A stretch of DNA of 64,000 nucleotides from positions 1-64,000 of the forward strand of contig SIHP01000010.1 in assembly GCA_004762155.1 (NCBI GenBank), given 5' to 3'. This DNA is from Flavobacteriaceae bacterium. GTDB lineage: Bacteria > Bacteroidota > Bacteroidia > Flavobacteriales > Flavobacteriaceae. The position numbers were made by a program, and so were the translations under genes. The notes beneath the pieces were generated by a model, which was given only the letters and a program-made list of their open reading frames with translations, ran no database searches and was not told the origin of the DNA. Numbering within the stretch: position 1 is the stretch's first letter; every line of letters begins with the position of its first letter. Positions 1-8,887 of the stretch are shown piece after piece.

Positions 1-499
1 ACACCAAATCTTGTGCTGGAACTTTTAACGCTAAACTATCCATACTCGCATTGGCTTTTACTGGTGCCGAATCGATAACTTGCGTATGACCACTTACCAT
101 TCCTTTTTCAACACATAACTTAAAAACATGAGTAAAAACTTCTTCAAAAACTGTTTCTGGAAATAACTGACGTGTACGACTTATAATAGAATGCCAAGGC
201 AAAGGCTCATCAATATCATAGTCTAAAAAATATAAAAGATCTAAGCGCATACTACAATGAGCAATTAACTTTCGATCACTAATGATATTTTCTAAATAAC
301 CAACCAAACACAATTTAAAAAACACAACAGGATCAACACTTTTTTGTCCGCTTGTACCATAATATTTTACTGTTTGAGCGTAAAGAAAATCTAATGCTAA
401 CACTGATTTTAATTGTCTGTAAAAGTTCTCCTTAGGTACTCGATCGCTTAATTGGAAATTGCTAAATAATTTTTCTTGATAAATCTTAAGGCCTTGCAT
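1..499 (-). CDS. IS1182-family transposase, N-terminal part (runs off left edge)
   Basis: Reading the minus strand from an ATG at 499 gives 166 codons with no stop before the window edge. The protein begins MQGLKIYQEKLF and contains the order typical of IS1182/DUF772 transposases: a DUF772-like stretch with LDYDIDEPLPWHSIISR, then VIDSAPVKANAS, where the Asp is the expected first DDE catalytic residue. The rest of the DDE domain lies outside the window, so activity cannot be judged. Its 5' non-coding region is interrupted by the IS1595 copy at 519-1480. Family assignment comes from motif recognition only. Confidence 0.8.
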   Translation of the reverse strand, partial: MQGLKIYQEKLFSNFQLSDRVPKENFYRQLKSVLALDFLYAQTVKYYGTSGQKSVDPVVFFKLCLVGYLENIISDRKLIAHCSMRLDLLYFLDYDIDEPLPWHSIISRTRQLFPETVFEEVFTHVFKLCVEKGMVSGHTQVIDSAPVKANASMDSLALKVPAQDLV

Positions 500-510
500 A
501 CAACAAGATA

Positions 511-518
511 AAAAATCT
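511..518. repeat. Left target-site duplication of the IS1595 copy
   Basis: The 8-bp sequence aaaaatct lies directly outside the inverted repeat ttgagtta at 519. The identical 8 bp recurs at 1481-1488 outside the other end. Eight base pairs is the duplication length known for the IS1595 family. Confidence 0.75.
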
Positions 519-1480
519 TTGAGTTATACACTTAGTATCTGTTTTATGTTCTTTTGATAAATAGGTTTATTGCTAACCATCTTTTCTATTGTTTTATGAA
601 AAATACTTTGTTTGAACTGAGACCTATTAATTCTAAAACAAAACTCATCAAAATAGACTTGGATATGCCATTTACTAACATAAGTTGGTATAGCTCTCAA
701 CCAAGATTTTAATTGCATAATCACAATATGTAATTCCTTAAAATTTTTCCCTTGGTTACTTAATTTTTGTTCAATATTATATTTCTTTTTCAGTGGTTGG
801 TATCCTCTCCATTTATCCGTAATAATTTGTACTGATTTACTTATATGCTCCTCAAAAATTGGAGTTAAGGATTTTGCCGAATAATCATCAATAGATTTTA
901 CATAGACTCTTTTTACTTGATGTTTCTTGCTTAATTCTACAGCAATAACAGCCTTTTTATTTTTTGAATCATAACTTCTTTCTACCTTGCTTAGTTTCTT
1001 CTTTTCCGCATACTGTAAATTCATCTACATGGACTAATTCGGATAAGGGATACTTCTGACTGCTTTGCATTGCTTTTCTGACTTTTTGCATAAAATACCA
1101 TGCAGTGCCTTGTCGGATACTAAAGCGTTTGCCTATTTGAATACTCGAAACACTTTTACTACTAGTTGACATTTCAAAAACAACACAAAATGCTTTGTGC
1201 AAACCAAACTTAACCTTGTGAAATAAAGTATTAGTCGTGGCACTTTCTACATGATGGCAACTATAACAATGGTAATTGTATCCTAATTTTTCACACCCTT
1301 TTGTATGACCACATTTCATACATGTAAAGTCATCTTGCCATTTTACTCTTGCCAGATAAGCCTTACAGGCTTCATCATTTGACAATCCTTTTATAAAGTT
1401 TAGTATACTTTGACCTTCAAATACTTCCATAATACCTAATTTTAAAAGAATAATTTACGGAATTTATATGACTAACTCAA
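519..1480 (-). mobile_element. IS1595-family insertion sequence, about 962 bp
   Basis: The ends are ttgagtta (519-526) and its inverted copy taactcaa (1473-1480), flanked on both sides by the 8-bp duplication aaaaatct. The element carries one transposase gene in two frames (524-1430). Length, short ends, 8-bp duplication and transposase type all agree with IS1595 (ISPna2-like). It sits in the upstream region of an IS1182-type transposase gene, so it is a later, nested insertion. Beyond the first 8 bp the two ends match only weakly, so the full terminal repeat length is uncertain. Confidence 0.75.
524..1430 (-). pseudogene. IS1595-family transposase, frameshifted
   Basis: The N-terminal half (969-1430) has a zinc-ribbon with CMKCGHTKGCEKLG and CYSCHH, then a helix-turn-helix-like region and VDEFTVCGKEE, with the first catalytic Asp. 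The C-terminal half (524-1024, frame shifted) continues with SYDSKNKKAVIAVEL, TDKWRGY and the family ending YFDEFCFRINRS. The break maps to about 975-985, inside an A-rich stretch. Removing one A from the coding strand there restores a continuous protein reading KQGRRSYDSK across the joint. IS1595 elements normally have a single frame, so this is probably an inactivated gene. A sequencing error or a programmed slip cannot be excluded. Confidence 0.75.
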
Positions 1481-1488
1481 AAAAATCT
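1481..1488. repeat. Right target-site duplication of the IS1595 copy
   Basis: Same 8 bp (aaaaatct) as 511-518, directly outside the right inverted end taactcaa. Confidence 0.75.
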
Positions 1489-1967
1489 AATACCAATAAT
1501 CTCTAAATTAGTATTAGCTTTTTGTTAACTTGTGCAACAGACACAAAAGCTATAATTAATACGGGGTTTTGTGCTTAAAATAAAATGTAGTGCTTTTTAA
1601 TAAAGTCCGCCAAATCTTTTGATTTGGCTTTAGAACAAAAAAAGATAAAACAAAATAAAAAATTTTGGCTAAGTGCTAGTTCGGAAACTACCGCTTTTAG
1701 AATATGCTTTTTAAATTTTTCTTAGTCAATAACTCGTTGTCTTTCTTGAGTATAAATAACAGGTACTATCAGCTAAGGTGGGATCGCTTATTTATTTCAT
1801 TATAAAAATGATATTTTGTTACTCTTAAAAAACTTCTTGCAATGGTCTTGCATATTTTTAGACGAAATACATATTTCTAAATTTTAAAAAATTTGTTTTT
1901 ACTATAAAAAACAATATTTAAAATCATTTTTAGTTATATTACGAACAACCAAATTAAAAATTAATTT
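1489..1967. other. Non-coding stretch right of the insertion elements
   Basis: No credible gene is visible. The first 50 bp (to about 1537) probably belong to the IS1182 element, because with the IS1595 copy removed they continue its upstream region and end near ttgtgcaacagacac. A perfect 8-bp hairpin follows at 1609-1628 (gccaaatc, loop tttt, gatttggc). The remainder is AT-rich and ends just upstream of the DUF1800 gene, so it probably holds that gene's promoter. I cannot place a clear TAnnTTTG element there. Confidence 0.5.
1609..1628. terminator. Hairpin, possible terminator
   Basis: An 8-bp perfect inverted repeat (gccaaatc/gatttggc) with a 4-base loop, followed by ctttag on the plus strand. 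The T tract is short, so terminator function is a guess. No gene ends immediately upstream. Confidence 0.3.
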
Positions 1968-3608
1968 ATGGCATCACTTAATCCCCTCGGTGGTAATTTA
2001 GATTTAAGAAAAGCTAAACATCTGCTAAGACGTGCTACTTTTAATTACACTAAACAACAATTAGATGTATTTACAGGCATGACTGCAATACAAGCTGTTG
2101 ATAGTCTAACTAATGATATTCCAAACGCACTTTTTGAACCATACGATCCACTTCCAGAAGGAAGTTCTGATGGTTTTTGGACCTCTGCTGTAACACTACC
2201 TGGAGATTTCGAAGGACAAAATAGAAAACGTGCTATAGTTACTGGATGGTGGTGGTATAATGCCATGAACCAAACAAATATAAAACATAAGCTATCCTTT
2301 TTTTTACATACATGTTTTACTGTTGCTAAGGATGCTGGTGCTGGTGCTGCTACATACTATTATGACTATTTAAAATTATTAGATTTTTATGCTCTAGGAA
2401 ATATAAAAACTTTAGCAAAAAAAATAACTTTAGATAATTCTATGTTATTGTATTTAGATAATACAAGAAATAACAAGAATAATCCTAATGAAAACTATGC
2501 AAGAGAATATTTAGAACTTTTTACTATTTTAAAAGGTGAACAAATTGGATCGGAAAACTATACAAACTATACGGAAGAAGACATACAAGAAGCCGCAAAA
2601 GTATTTTCCGGATTTAAATATGAAGAAAATAGAAGTATTATAGATCCAGACACAGGTTTGCCTATGGGTTTTGTAAACTTTGAACAACATAACACTGATA
2701 ATAAAACCTTTAGCACAGCCTTTAATAATCAAACCATTGTTGGTAGAGAACTTCCAACCACAATATTGGACGAACTGGATGATTTTGTTGAAATGATTTT
2801 CACTCAACAAGAAACAGCTAAAGCTTATTGTAGAAAATTATACCGTTATTTTGTAAAAAGTAAATGGGATGATGAAGTTGAAACAGATATTATAACACCA
2901 TTAGCAGATTTATTAATTGCCAATGATTTTGAAATTATACCTGTAGTAAGAACACTACTTTCTAGTCAACATTTTTATGATGCTGATGACACTGATGCTA
3001 CAAATGAAACAATAGGAAGTATTATTAAAAGTCCTCTGCAATTATTATCTGAGATATGTTCAGTATTTAATGTAACAATACCAGATCCAACAATAGATCC
3101 TTTAGACTATTACAATAATTTTTTCGTTAAGTTTATTCATAATGATTATTTCGTTACCTCTGGTATGGATTTTTTCAATCCTATTGATGTTGCAGGTTAT
3201 CATGCCTATTTTCAAGAACCAGATTTTGATAGATATTGGTTTTCATCAAATACTATTATTGGACGATATAGAATTATTGAAAGCTTAATTCAAGCTGTAA
3301 ATACAATCGGTTCTGGTGAAATTTACGCAACAATTGATACTGTTTTATTTGTAAGAAATAACATTATAAATGCAGAAGATCCTAATTTACTTATTTCTGA
3401 AATGGCCGATTTATTATATCCAGAATCCATTGATACTGATAGGATAAACTATTTTAAAAAATTTTTAGTAGATGAAGGTTTTCCTGATTATTATTGGAAT
3501 GGTGTATGGCTTCAATATTTAAATGATAATGATAATTTCACTGTAAAAACACGTATAGATGCCTTAGTAATTGCCATGATTAATGCAGCAGAATTTCAAT
3601 TAATGTAA
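1968..3608 (+). CDS. DUF1800 domain-containing protein
   Basis: A 546-residue protein matching the DUF1800 family along its whole length. The N-terminus shows the family pattern of an alpha-helical start with KAKHLLRRATFN, and the middle has the conserved NENYAREYLELFT stretch. No clear signal peptide is visible. The family has no proven biochemical function. It nearly always sits next to a DUF1501 gene, as here, where the next gene starts 2 bp downstream on the same strand. The pair is thought to act at the cell envelope, which is inference from the partner's export signals. ATG start chosen as the first in frame, matching the family N-terminus. Confidence 0.85.
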   Translation: MASLNPLGGNLDLRKAKHLLRRATFNYTKQQLDVFTGMTAIQAVDSLTNDIPNALFEPYDPLPEGSSDGFWTSAVTLPGDFEGQNRKRAIVTGWWWYNAMNQTNIKHKLSFFLHTCFTVAKDAGAGAATYYYDYLKLLDFYALGNIKTLAKKITLDNSMLLYLDNTRNNKNNPNENYAREYLELFTILKGEQIGSENYTNYTEEDIQEAAKVFSGFKYEENRSIIDPDTGLPMGFVNFEQHNTDNKTFSTAFNNQTIVGRELPTTILDELDDFVEMIFTQQETAKAYCRKLYRYFVKSKWDDEVETDIITPLADLLIANDFEIIPVVRTLLSSQHFYDADDTDATNETIGSIIKSPLQLLSEICSVFNVTIPDPTIDPLDYYNNFFVKFIHNDYFVTSGMDFFNPIDVAGYHAYFQEPDFDRYWFSSNTIIGRYRIIESLIQAVNTIGSGEIYATIDTVLFVRNNIINAEDPNLLISEMADLLYPESIDTDRINYFKKFLVDEGFPDYYWNGVWLQYLNDNDNFTVKTRIDALVIAMINAAEFQLM

Positions 3609-3610
3609 TT

Positions 3611-5242
3611 ATGAATAGAAGAAACTTTATAAAACTTTCGGCAACGGCTTCAGCAATTAGTTTAACACCTTTTCAACTGCAAGCAGCATTAAAAACGTTT
3701 GTACCATATATGGAGTGCCCAGACATTTCTAACAGAAAATTGGTACTCATAAATTTATCAGGAGGAAATGATGGCTTGAACACTATTGTACCATTAAATC
3801 AATATGATATTTATAGTAATTTAAGGCCTAAAATAAAAGTTCCAGTTTCTGGAACGAATCAGTATATTACTTTAGATAGAACACTAGCAAATAATCAGCA
3901 AATAGGTTTAAACCCAGCACTTACAGGTATTAAAAAGTTATACGATAAAGGTTGGGTACGTATTATACAGTCAGTAGGTTATCCTTCACAAAATAAAAGT
4001 CATTTTAGATCAAATGATTTATATTTAACAGGAAACGATGGAAATAGTGTTTTAAACGGATCTAACACAGGTTGGATGGGACGTTTTATGGAACTTTATT
4101 ATCCAAATTTAATAACAGAGGATTTCCCAATAGCCATAGAAATTGGAGCAGTTAATACATCACTAGGTTTTCATTCTGAAGAGGCGCATAATTTATCTAT
4201 AAACCTTACAAGACAAGATCCTGATAATTTTTATTCTATAGTAAATGGATTATCTGGTGAAGCACCTTTAAATTACCCAGATTCAGACTATGGAGATCAA
4301 TTACGATTTTTAACAGGTACAGATTTATTGACAAATACGTATTCGGAGGCAATTTCTACAGCCTTTGATAAAGGTACAAACGGTACAACTTATCCGGATA
4401 ATGATTTATCAAATCAATTAAAAACGGTAGCACGATTAATTAGTGGTGATTTAGAGACTAAAATATACATGGTACATATTCATGGTTTTGACACACATGA
4501 TTCACAAGTACAAGGAGGTGGTGAAGTTATTGGATCACATTACAATTTACTTTCGCAATTATCTGATTCCATGGAAGCTTTTATGAAGGATTTAGAAAGT
4601 CAAAATTTAGCAGATGATGTGGTAGGGCTTACTTTTTCTGAGTTTGGTAGAAAAGCTGCAGAAAACGGGAATTTAGGTACAGATCATGGTGAAACAGCTC
4701 CTATGTTTGTTTTTGGTAAACCTGTAAAAGGTGGAGTATCTGGTAATAACCCAGATTTAACAGAAGCCACAAGTTCTAATAACTTTCAAATTAAAACGGT
4801 TCAATACGATTACAGACAAACATTTGCTACGATACTTCAAAACTTTCTTGGTGCTAATGATACTATTATTAATGACACCTTTTTTAATCATACTTTAAAT
4901 GATAGTTTCGTAAACCTAAAGGTGGCAGAAATGTTAAAATCTGAATTTGATATCTCTCAAGGTTGTATTCCTAATCAAAATGACAACTTTCAAGAAAATA
5001 AAAGATGGTTATTATATCCAAACTCATTTATAGATACGATTAACTTATCTAGTATTGAATATTTAGAATCAGTTTCATTTAAAATATATAATGCTTCTGG
5101 AGTTTTATTAGTAGAAAGAACAGATCTTTTAGTAAATGGTAAGGCAACCATTGATTTATTTAGTTTTAGTAGTGGTGTTTACTATTTTAAAATTTTGCTA
5201 TCTAATGGCGATAATGAAGTTCACAAAGTCATTAAATTATAA
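3611..5242 (+). CDS. DUF1501 protein with Tat-like signal and T9SS sorting domain
   Basis: A 543-residue protein. Residues 1-26 (MNRRNFIKLSATASAISLTP) carry a twin-arginine-like motif RRNFIK followed by a hydrophobic stretch. The body is a DUF1501 domain with sulfatase/alkaline-phosphatase-like features: LVLINLSGGNDGLNT near the start, HIHGFDTHD in the middle, and FSEFGRKAAENG plus DHGETAPMFVFG later. The last 75 or so residues form a type A secretion sorting domain (IYNASGVLLVE, SGVYYFKI), so the protein should be exported by the type IX system. Partner of the DUF1800 gene 2 bp upstream. Its enzymatic role is unknown. Confidence 0.85.
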   Translation: MNRRNFIKLSATASAISLTPFQLQAALKTFVPYMECPDISNRKLVLINLSGGNDGLNTIVPLNQYDIYSNLRPKIKVPVSGTNQYITLDRTLANNQQIGLNPALTGIKKLYDKGWVRIIQSVGYPSQNKSHFRSNDLYLTGNDGNSVLNGSNTGWMGRFMELYYPNLITEDFPIAIEIGAVNTSLGFHSEEAHNLSINLTRQDPDNFYSIVNGLSGEAPLNYPDSDYGDQLRFLTGTDLLTNTYSEAISTAFDKGTNGTTYPDNDLSNQLKTVARLISGDLETKIYMVHIHGFDTHDSQVQGGGEVIGSHYNLLSQLSDSMEAFMKDLESQNLADDVVGLTFSEFGRKAAENGNLGTDHGETAPMFVFGKPVKGGVSGNNPDLTEATSSNNFQIKTVQYDYRQTFATILQNFLGANDTIINDTFFNHTLNDSFVNLKVAEMLKSEFDISQGCIPNQNDNFQENKRWLLYPNSFIDTINLSSIEYLESVSFKIYNASGVLLVERTDLLVNGKATIDLFSFSSGVYYFKILLSNGDNEVHKVIKL

Positions 5243-5255
5243 TTTATAAAAGATT

Positions 5256-6029
5256 ATGAGAGTATTAAAAATAATATTAAAATCACTTATTTTCTTAATT
5301 TTAGTCTCTTCTTGTAAAGATTACTTTATTGAAATAGCAGATGTTGACACCGTAGCACTAGATACCATTGATAAAAAATTATGGGTACTAAAACATAGAA
5401 AGTATCAAGATCAAGGAATATATCTTTATAACGAAACAAGTGGAATCTTAGAGGTAGAACTAGATTTACCTAAAGACTTAGAGTCTCCTCATGCTATGGC
5501 ATATGACGGTGAGTCCTTATGGGTTGGAGGTATTGGTGAAGATGAATCTATACATCAACTAGATCCACAAACAGGTGAAACACTTTCTGAAATTCCAAAT
5601 ATAAAAACAGAAGGTATAGCTGTTGATGAAAACTATTTATATTATTCAGTTTATGAAACTAATATTATTAATAAGATTGAAAAAAACGGGACTTTTGTAG
5701 AGGAAATTGTAACAAAAAATGCTTCTCTTAGTATTCCAGCTATTGCTATTGATGGTAATAATTTATACTACTTGCGTTATACTGTAACTGAACCTGTTGT
5801 TAAACTAAATTTAGCTAATAGAGATGAAAGTTTTATTACTCTTGCTGGAAGTATAGATACGTATAGTCTTACTATTTTTAATAATGAAATTGTTGGTGTA
5901 ACCCTACTTAATGGTATAAGTAGATTTGAGCAAAACTCTGGCGATTTTATTTCTTCTAATTTAACGGGTATAGAAGGGTGGATAACAGCTATTACAGCTC
6001 ATTATGAGATAATAGAATCTGAAGAATAG
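5256..6029 (+). CDS. Putative lipoprotein, beta-propeller-like
   Basis: A 257-residue protein starting 13 bp after the DUF1501 gene, probably in the same transcript. The N-terminus is a lipoprotein signal ending in LVSSC, with the lipidated Cys at about residue 20. The rest consists of repeating short strands of the type DGESLWVGG, DENYLYYSVYE, DGNNLYYLRY, as in NHL or PQQ-like beta-propellers of four or five blades. No catalytic motif is visible. Likely anchored in the outer or inner membrane facing the periplasm or surface. A specific family could not be assigned. Confidence 0.6.
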   Translation: MRVLKIILKSLIFLILVSSCKDYFIEIADVDTVALDTIDKKLWVLKHRKYQDQGIYLYNETSGILEVELDLPKDLESPHAMAYDGESLWVGGIGEDESIHQLDPQTGETLSEIPNIKTEGIAVDENYLYYSVYETNIINKIEKNGTFVEEIVTKNASLSIPAIAIDGNNLYYLRYTVTEPVVKLNLANRDESFITLAGSIDTYSLTIFNNEIVGVTLLNGISRFEQNSGDFISSNLTGIEGWITAITAHYEIIESEE

Positions 6030-6053
6030 CATTAAGTCATCTTTTGTACGTGT

Positions 6054-6491
6054 ATGAAAAATTTTATTCTTGAGAGTTTTGAGAATGGAAATATCAAAAT
6101 TAAAATAACAAAAAAAATGACTCATTCTTTATTAAAGAACTCTCAGGAATATGTTGAGGAAACTTACGAGAAAGTTAAAACCAGATATTTATTATTCGGT
6201 AAAGACATTTATGAAATGTTAAAAGAAAATGAAGATAAAATTTTTGACAATTTAAAGTTTTATAAAGCTACTAAGTTAATTGAAAAAACAAATTGGGAAA
6301 AAGCAGAGATTGAAAATAGTTATGCAATATTTGATGAAGGAAACAACTCTTTTGCAATACAACTTGTACCTCTGACTTCTGTAATATGTCTACATAATGA
6401 ACTAACTCAGGTAGAAATAGGAGATTGGAACGGAACAGATTATTACACAGAATCAATAAAATTCATAAAAAAGGAATTACTAAAGTTTTAA
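6054..6491 (+). CDS. Hypothetical protein, 145 residues
   Basis: An unrecognised soluble protein with no signal peptide or membrane segment. It is rich in Lys, Glu and Asn, with a predicted mostly helical N-terminal half and a mixed C-terminal half (NSYAIFDEGNNSFAIQLVPL). It begins 24 bp after the preceding lipoprotein gene and may be the last gene of that operon. The ATG at 6054 follows tgtacgtgt, with no visible Shine-Dalgarno sequence, as is usual in this phylum. The open frame is AT-rich and codon-like, so I regard it as a gene, but no function can be given. Confidence 0.6.
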   Translation: MKNFILESFENGNIKIKITKKMTHSLLKNSQEYVEETYEKVKTRYLLFGKDIYEMLKENEDKIFDNLKFYKATKLIEKTNWEKAEIENSYAIFDEGNNSFAIQLVPLTSVICLHNELTQVEIGDWNGTDYYTESIKFIKKELLKF

Positions 6492-6687
6492 AAAAAGTCC
6501 ACTAACAACAATGAATATAGTTAATATGAATTTCAATAGGGTTTGTTTTTTATCGAAAACAAAAGTTACCCAAATTTATGAATAAGAGTGTGATAATTAA
6601 TTCAGTACTTACAATGCGAAACTTTTGATTAAAATATAACTCAAAAAGAAAATTGTAATAACTTTTTTTTCTTACCTGTTTTTCAAA

Positions 6688-7482
6688 TTATTTTGTTGCA
6701 TGTGCTTTTATTTCATCATTATTAAGAGCTCTTGAAAAGATTTGTAGCTCGTCAATTGCTCCTTCAAAAGGTAATTCTTGATGCCATTTAGCACCATGTA
6801 ATGTAGAACCAATAACACATGCATTTTTCATCTTCATAGTATTTGGTTGCCAATAATTACTATATGTTCCAGCTAACTGAATTCCATCAACAAAAATTTT
6901 AATATTATACTTAGAAAGTTTATCACCTTTAGTTCCTGTCCAAACAGCAATAACACTATGCCACCCATCTGCTTTAACAGTTTCTTTTAATGAAGTAAAG
7001 CTATTTCCTTGTGTATCTGCAAACTTAAACTTGTTTGTTTTGGTTACCCAAAGAACAAACTTATCATTACAGGCCAAAATATGTTGATGTTTATTGAGTG
7101 TAGTAATATTCAACCAAACTGCTACTGAAATTGGGCCTTCTAAATTAAAGCTTTCATTATCTGGAAGAACAACTATATCAGCAAGTGTAGAAAACTTTCG
7201 TGCTTGCCCTATAAGTCCCAACGTATCAAGGTTTCTTAAAGTTTTACCATGATGTTTAAAAGAACTAAAATCTTTTAACATTCCTGTACCTGTATAAGTT
7301 TCGAAATCATAAGACACCACCAAACCTTCGCTTGATATTCCTTTTGAACCTGTTTGGTTTTGCTCCGTTACTCCAGTATATCTAGTCTGACTTACAACAA
7401 TAGTAGAAAAAAGAAAAAAATTACTTATAATAATAAATAGTAATATGTTTACTCTTTTTACTTCAATGATTTTTAGAATCAT
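6688..7482 (-). CDS. Secreted LamG-like (concanavalin A fold) protein
   Basis: A 264-residue protein. Residues 10-32 form a hydrophobic export signal ending near VVSQ. The remaining 210 residues are a Laminin_G_3 type jelly-roll domain: LVVSYDFET at its start, VAVWLNITTLNKHQHIL in the middle, ADGWHSVIAVW, then IKIFVDGIQLAGTYS, and the family ending FEGAIDELQIFSRALNNDEI. Such domains bind carbohydrates or proteins in Bacteroidota surface systems. No enzyme domain is attached and no sorting domain is visible. It is a single gene converging on the 6054 gene. The ligand is unknown. Confidence 0.75.
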   Translation of the reverse strand: MILKIIEVKRVNILLFIIISNFFLFSTIVVSQTRYTGVTEQNQTGSKGISSEGLVVSYDFETYTGTGMLKDFSSFKHHGKTLRNLDTLGLIGQARKFSTLADIVVLPDNESFNLEGPISVAVWLNITTLNKHQHILACNDKFVLWVTKTNKFKFADTQGNSFTSLKETVKADGWHSVIAVWTGTKGDKLSKYNIKIFVDGIQLAGTYSNYWQPNTMKMKNACVIGSTLHGAKWHQELPFEGAIDELQIFSRALNNDEIKAHATK

Positions 7483-7926
7483 AGGTTTAAATTTAGTTTA
7501 AAAACTTATCAATATTTTTTACATGAGAAGATTATAATTATGTAGATATAGTTAAAATATTACCCATTATAATAATTATTATTAAAAGTATAGAAAAACA
7601 ACGAAATCATTTGTGAAAGAAAGAACTTTAACTTTAAAAACAGTAAAATTAACAATTAAAACAACTCTGTATATGCAAACAATATTACCATTGAACAAAG
7701 TGTAGCGATGGAAATTGCAATTATATCATCTATAGTAAATAGTTTTTAAAAAGAACTACCATATAAAACATAACTAACATTTTTTTAAGAGTTCTTATGT
7801 ATTTACAAAGTATGCTGAAATTTAATTCTCTTTAATAAAGAAAATATATGAAGAGTAATATCCTTTGTGAAAATTTTATGGAGAAATTATTATTTACTTT
7901 TGAACTACAAAAAGAGCATCTAATTC
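7483..7926. other. 444-bp divergent intergenic region
   Basis: Lies between the LamG gene (minus) and the LytTR gene (plus), so it must hold both promoters. I find no conserved RNA, no repeat and no convincing small gene. The sequence is uniformly AT-rich. Confidence 0.5.
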
Positions 7927-8763
7927 ATGAACACTACACAACCAACTAAAAATACAATAAAAATTATATCCGATACATTTATCAGTAGTTCTAGATGGCG
8001 TTGGTTTAAGAAAGGAGTTGTATTAATAGTTTTCTCTTTAATAATAAATCATTTAGCTTCTCGTGATAGTTTTCCTGGTAGTGAATCATATAGATTTCCT
8101 ATAGAAGGATTTCTGTCGTCAATAGCTTTATGTATTCTCATTGGAATTGTAGCAGATCTTAATTTTAAATTTTATAAGAAAAAATATTTCTATAAAAAGG
8201 TAGAAATTGTTACTGTTATATGGTTTATGACTTCTAACCTACTATATATTACAATCATTTACATTCCTGTAAATATCATTTTAAATATAATTGCAGGCGG
8301 ACAAACAGAGTTCTATTATTTATTAATTGGTTTGCTTATTACCTTATTATTGTGTTTTATACTTATTGGTTTATTGTATGTACAAGACATCTACAATTTA
8401 TATAAGTTATCCATAAAAGAAGCTGAAATTACTATTGAAAGTGGCGCAAAAATGACGAAGCTTACCTATGAAGATATTGCGTGCTTTTATAGCGAAAATA
8501 AAATTGTATATACTATTCGAAAAGATGGTACAGCGATTACTACAGATTTTACGTTAAATGAACTCGAAGAAAAAATAAACGACCAATTGTTCTTTAGAGC
8601 AAATCGGCAAATTATAATTCACAAAGATACTGTGGATCAAATTGAAAAAATTGAAAATGGCAAGTTGTGTATTCAGTTAAAAGATTTTATCAAAAATGAT
8701 ACAATTACAAAAATAAATATCAGTCGTTACAAACGAAAAGATTTTCTAAATTGGTTTCAATAA
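7927..8763 (+). CDS. Membrane-bound LytTR-domain transcriptional regulator
   Basis: A 278-residue protein. The N-terminal half has four hydrophobic segments (roughly residues 27-45, 60-78, 97-120 and 128-150). The C-terminal 110 residues form a LytTR DNA-binding domain: KLTYEDIACFYSENKIVYTI, then ELEEKINDQLFFRANRQIII and NGKLCIQLKD. There is no receiver domain, so it is not a classical response regulator; the membrane part may be the sensor. It lies 124 bp upstream of the CPBP protease gene on the same strand. Targets are not evident from the sequence. Confidence 0.8.
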   Translation: MNTTQPTKNTIKIISDTFISSSRWRWFKKGVVLIVFSLIINHLASRDSFPGSESYRFPIEGFLSSIALCILIGIVADLNFKFYKKKYFYKKVEIVTVIWFMTSNLLYITIIYIPVNIILNIIAGGQTEFYYLLIGLLITLLLCFILIGLLYVQDIYNLYKLSIKEAEITIESGAKMTKLTYEDIACFYSENKIVYTIRKDGTAITTDFTLNELEEKINDQLFFRANRQIIIHKDTVDQIEKIENGKLCIQLKDFIKNDTITKINISRYKRKDFLNWFQ

Positions 8764-8887
8764 AAACATTAGAGAACTACCGACTATTCAGTTGTAAATT
8801 TATGACCATTCAGTAAAAACACACCTATTAAAAAGGGTTCTCAGATATTTTGTTCTTTATTTCGCTTAGAATTTAAAATCAAAATAA

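Noticed and set aside
1489-1967. RNA gene in the region right of the insertion elements
   Set aside because: Only one short hairpin is visible, with no tRNA cloverleaf, no known riboswitch pattern and no support for transcription.
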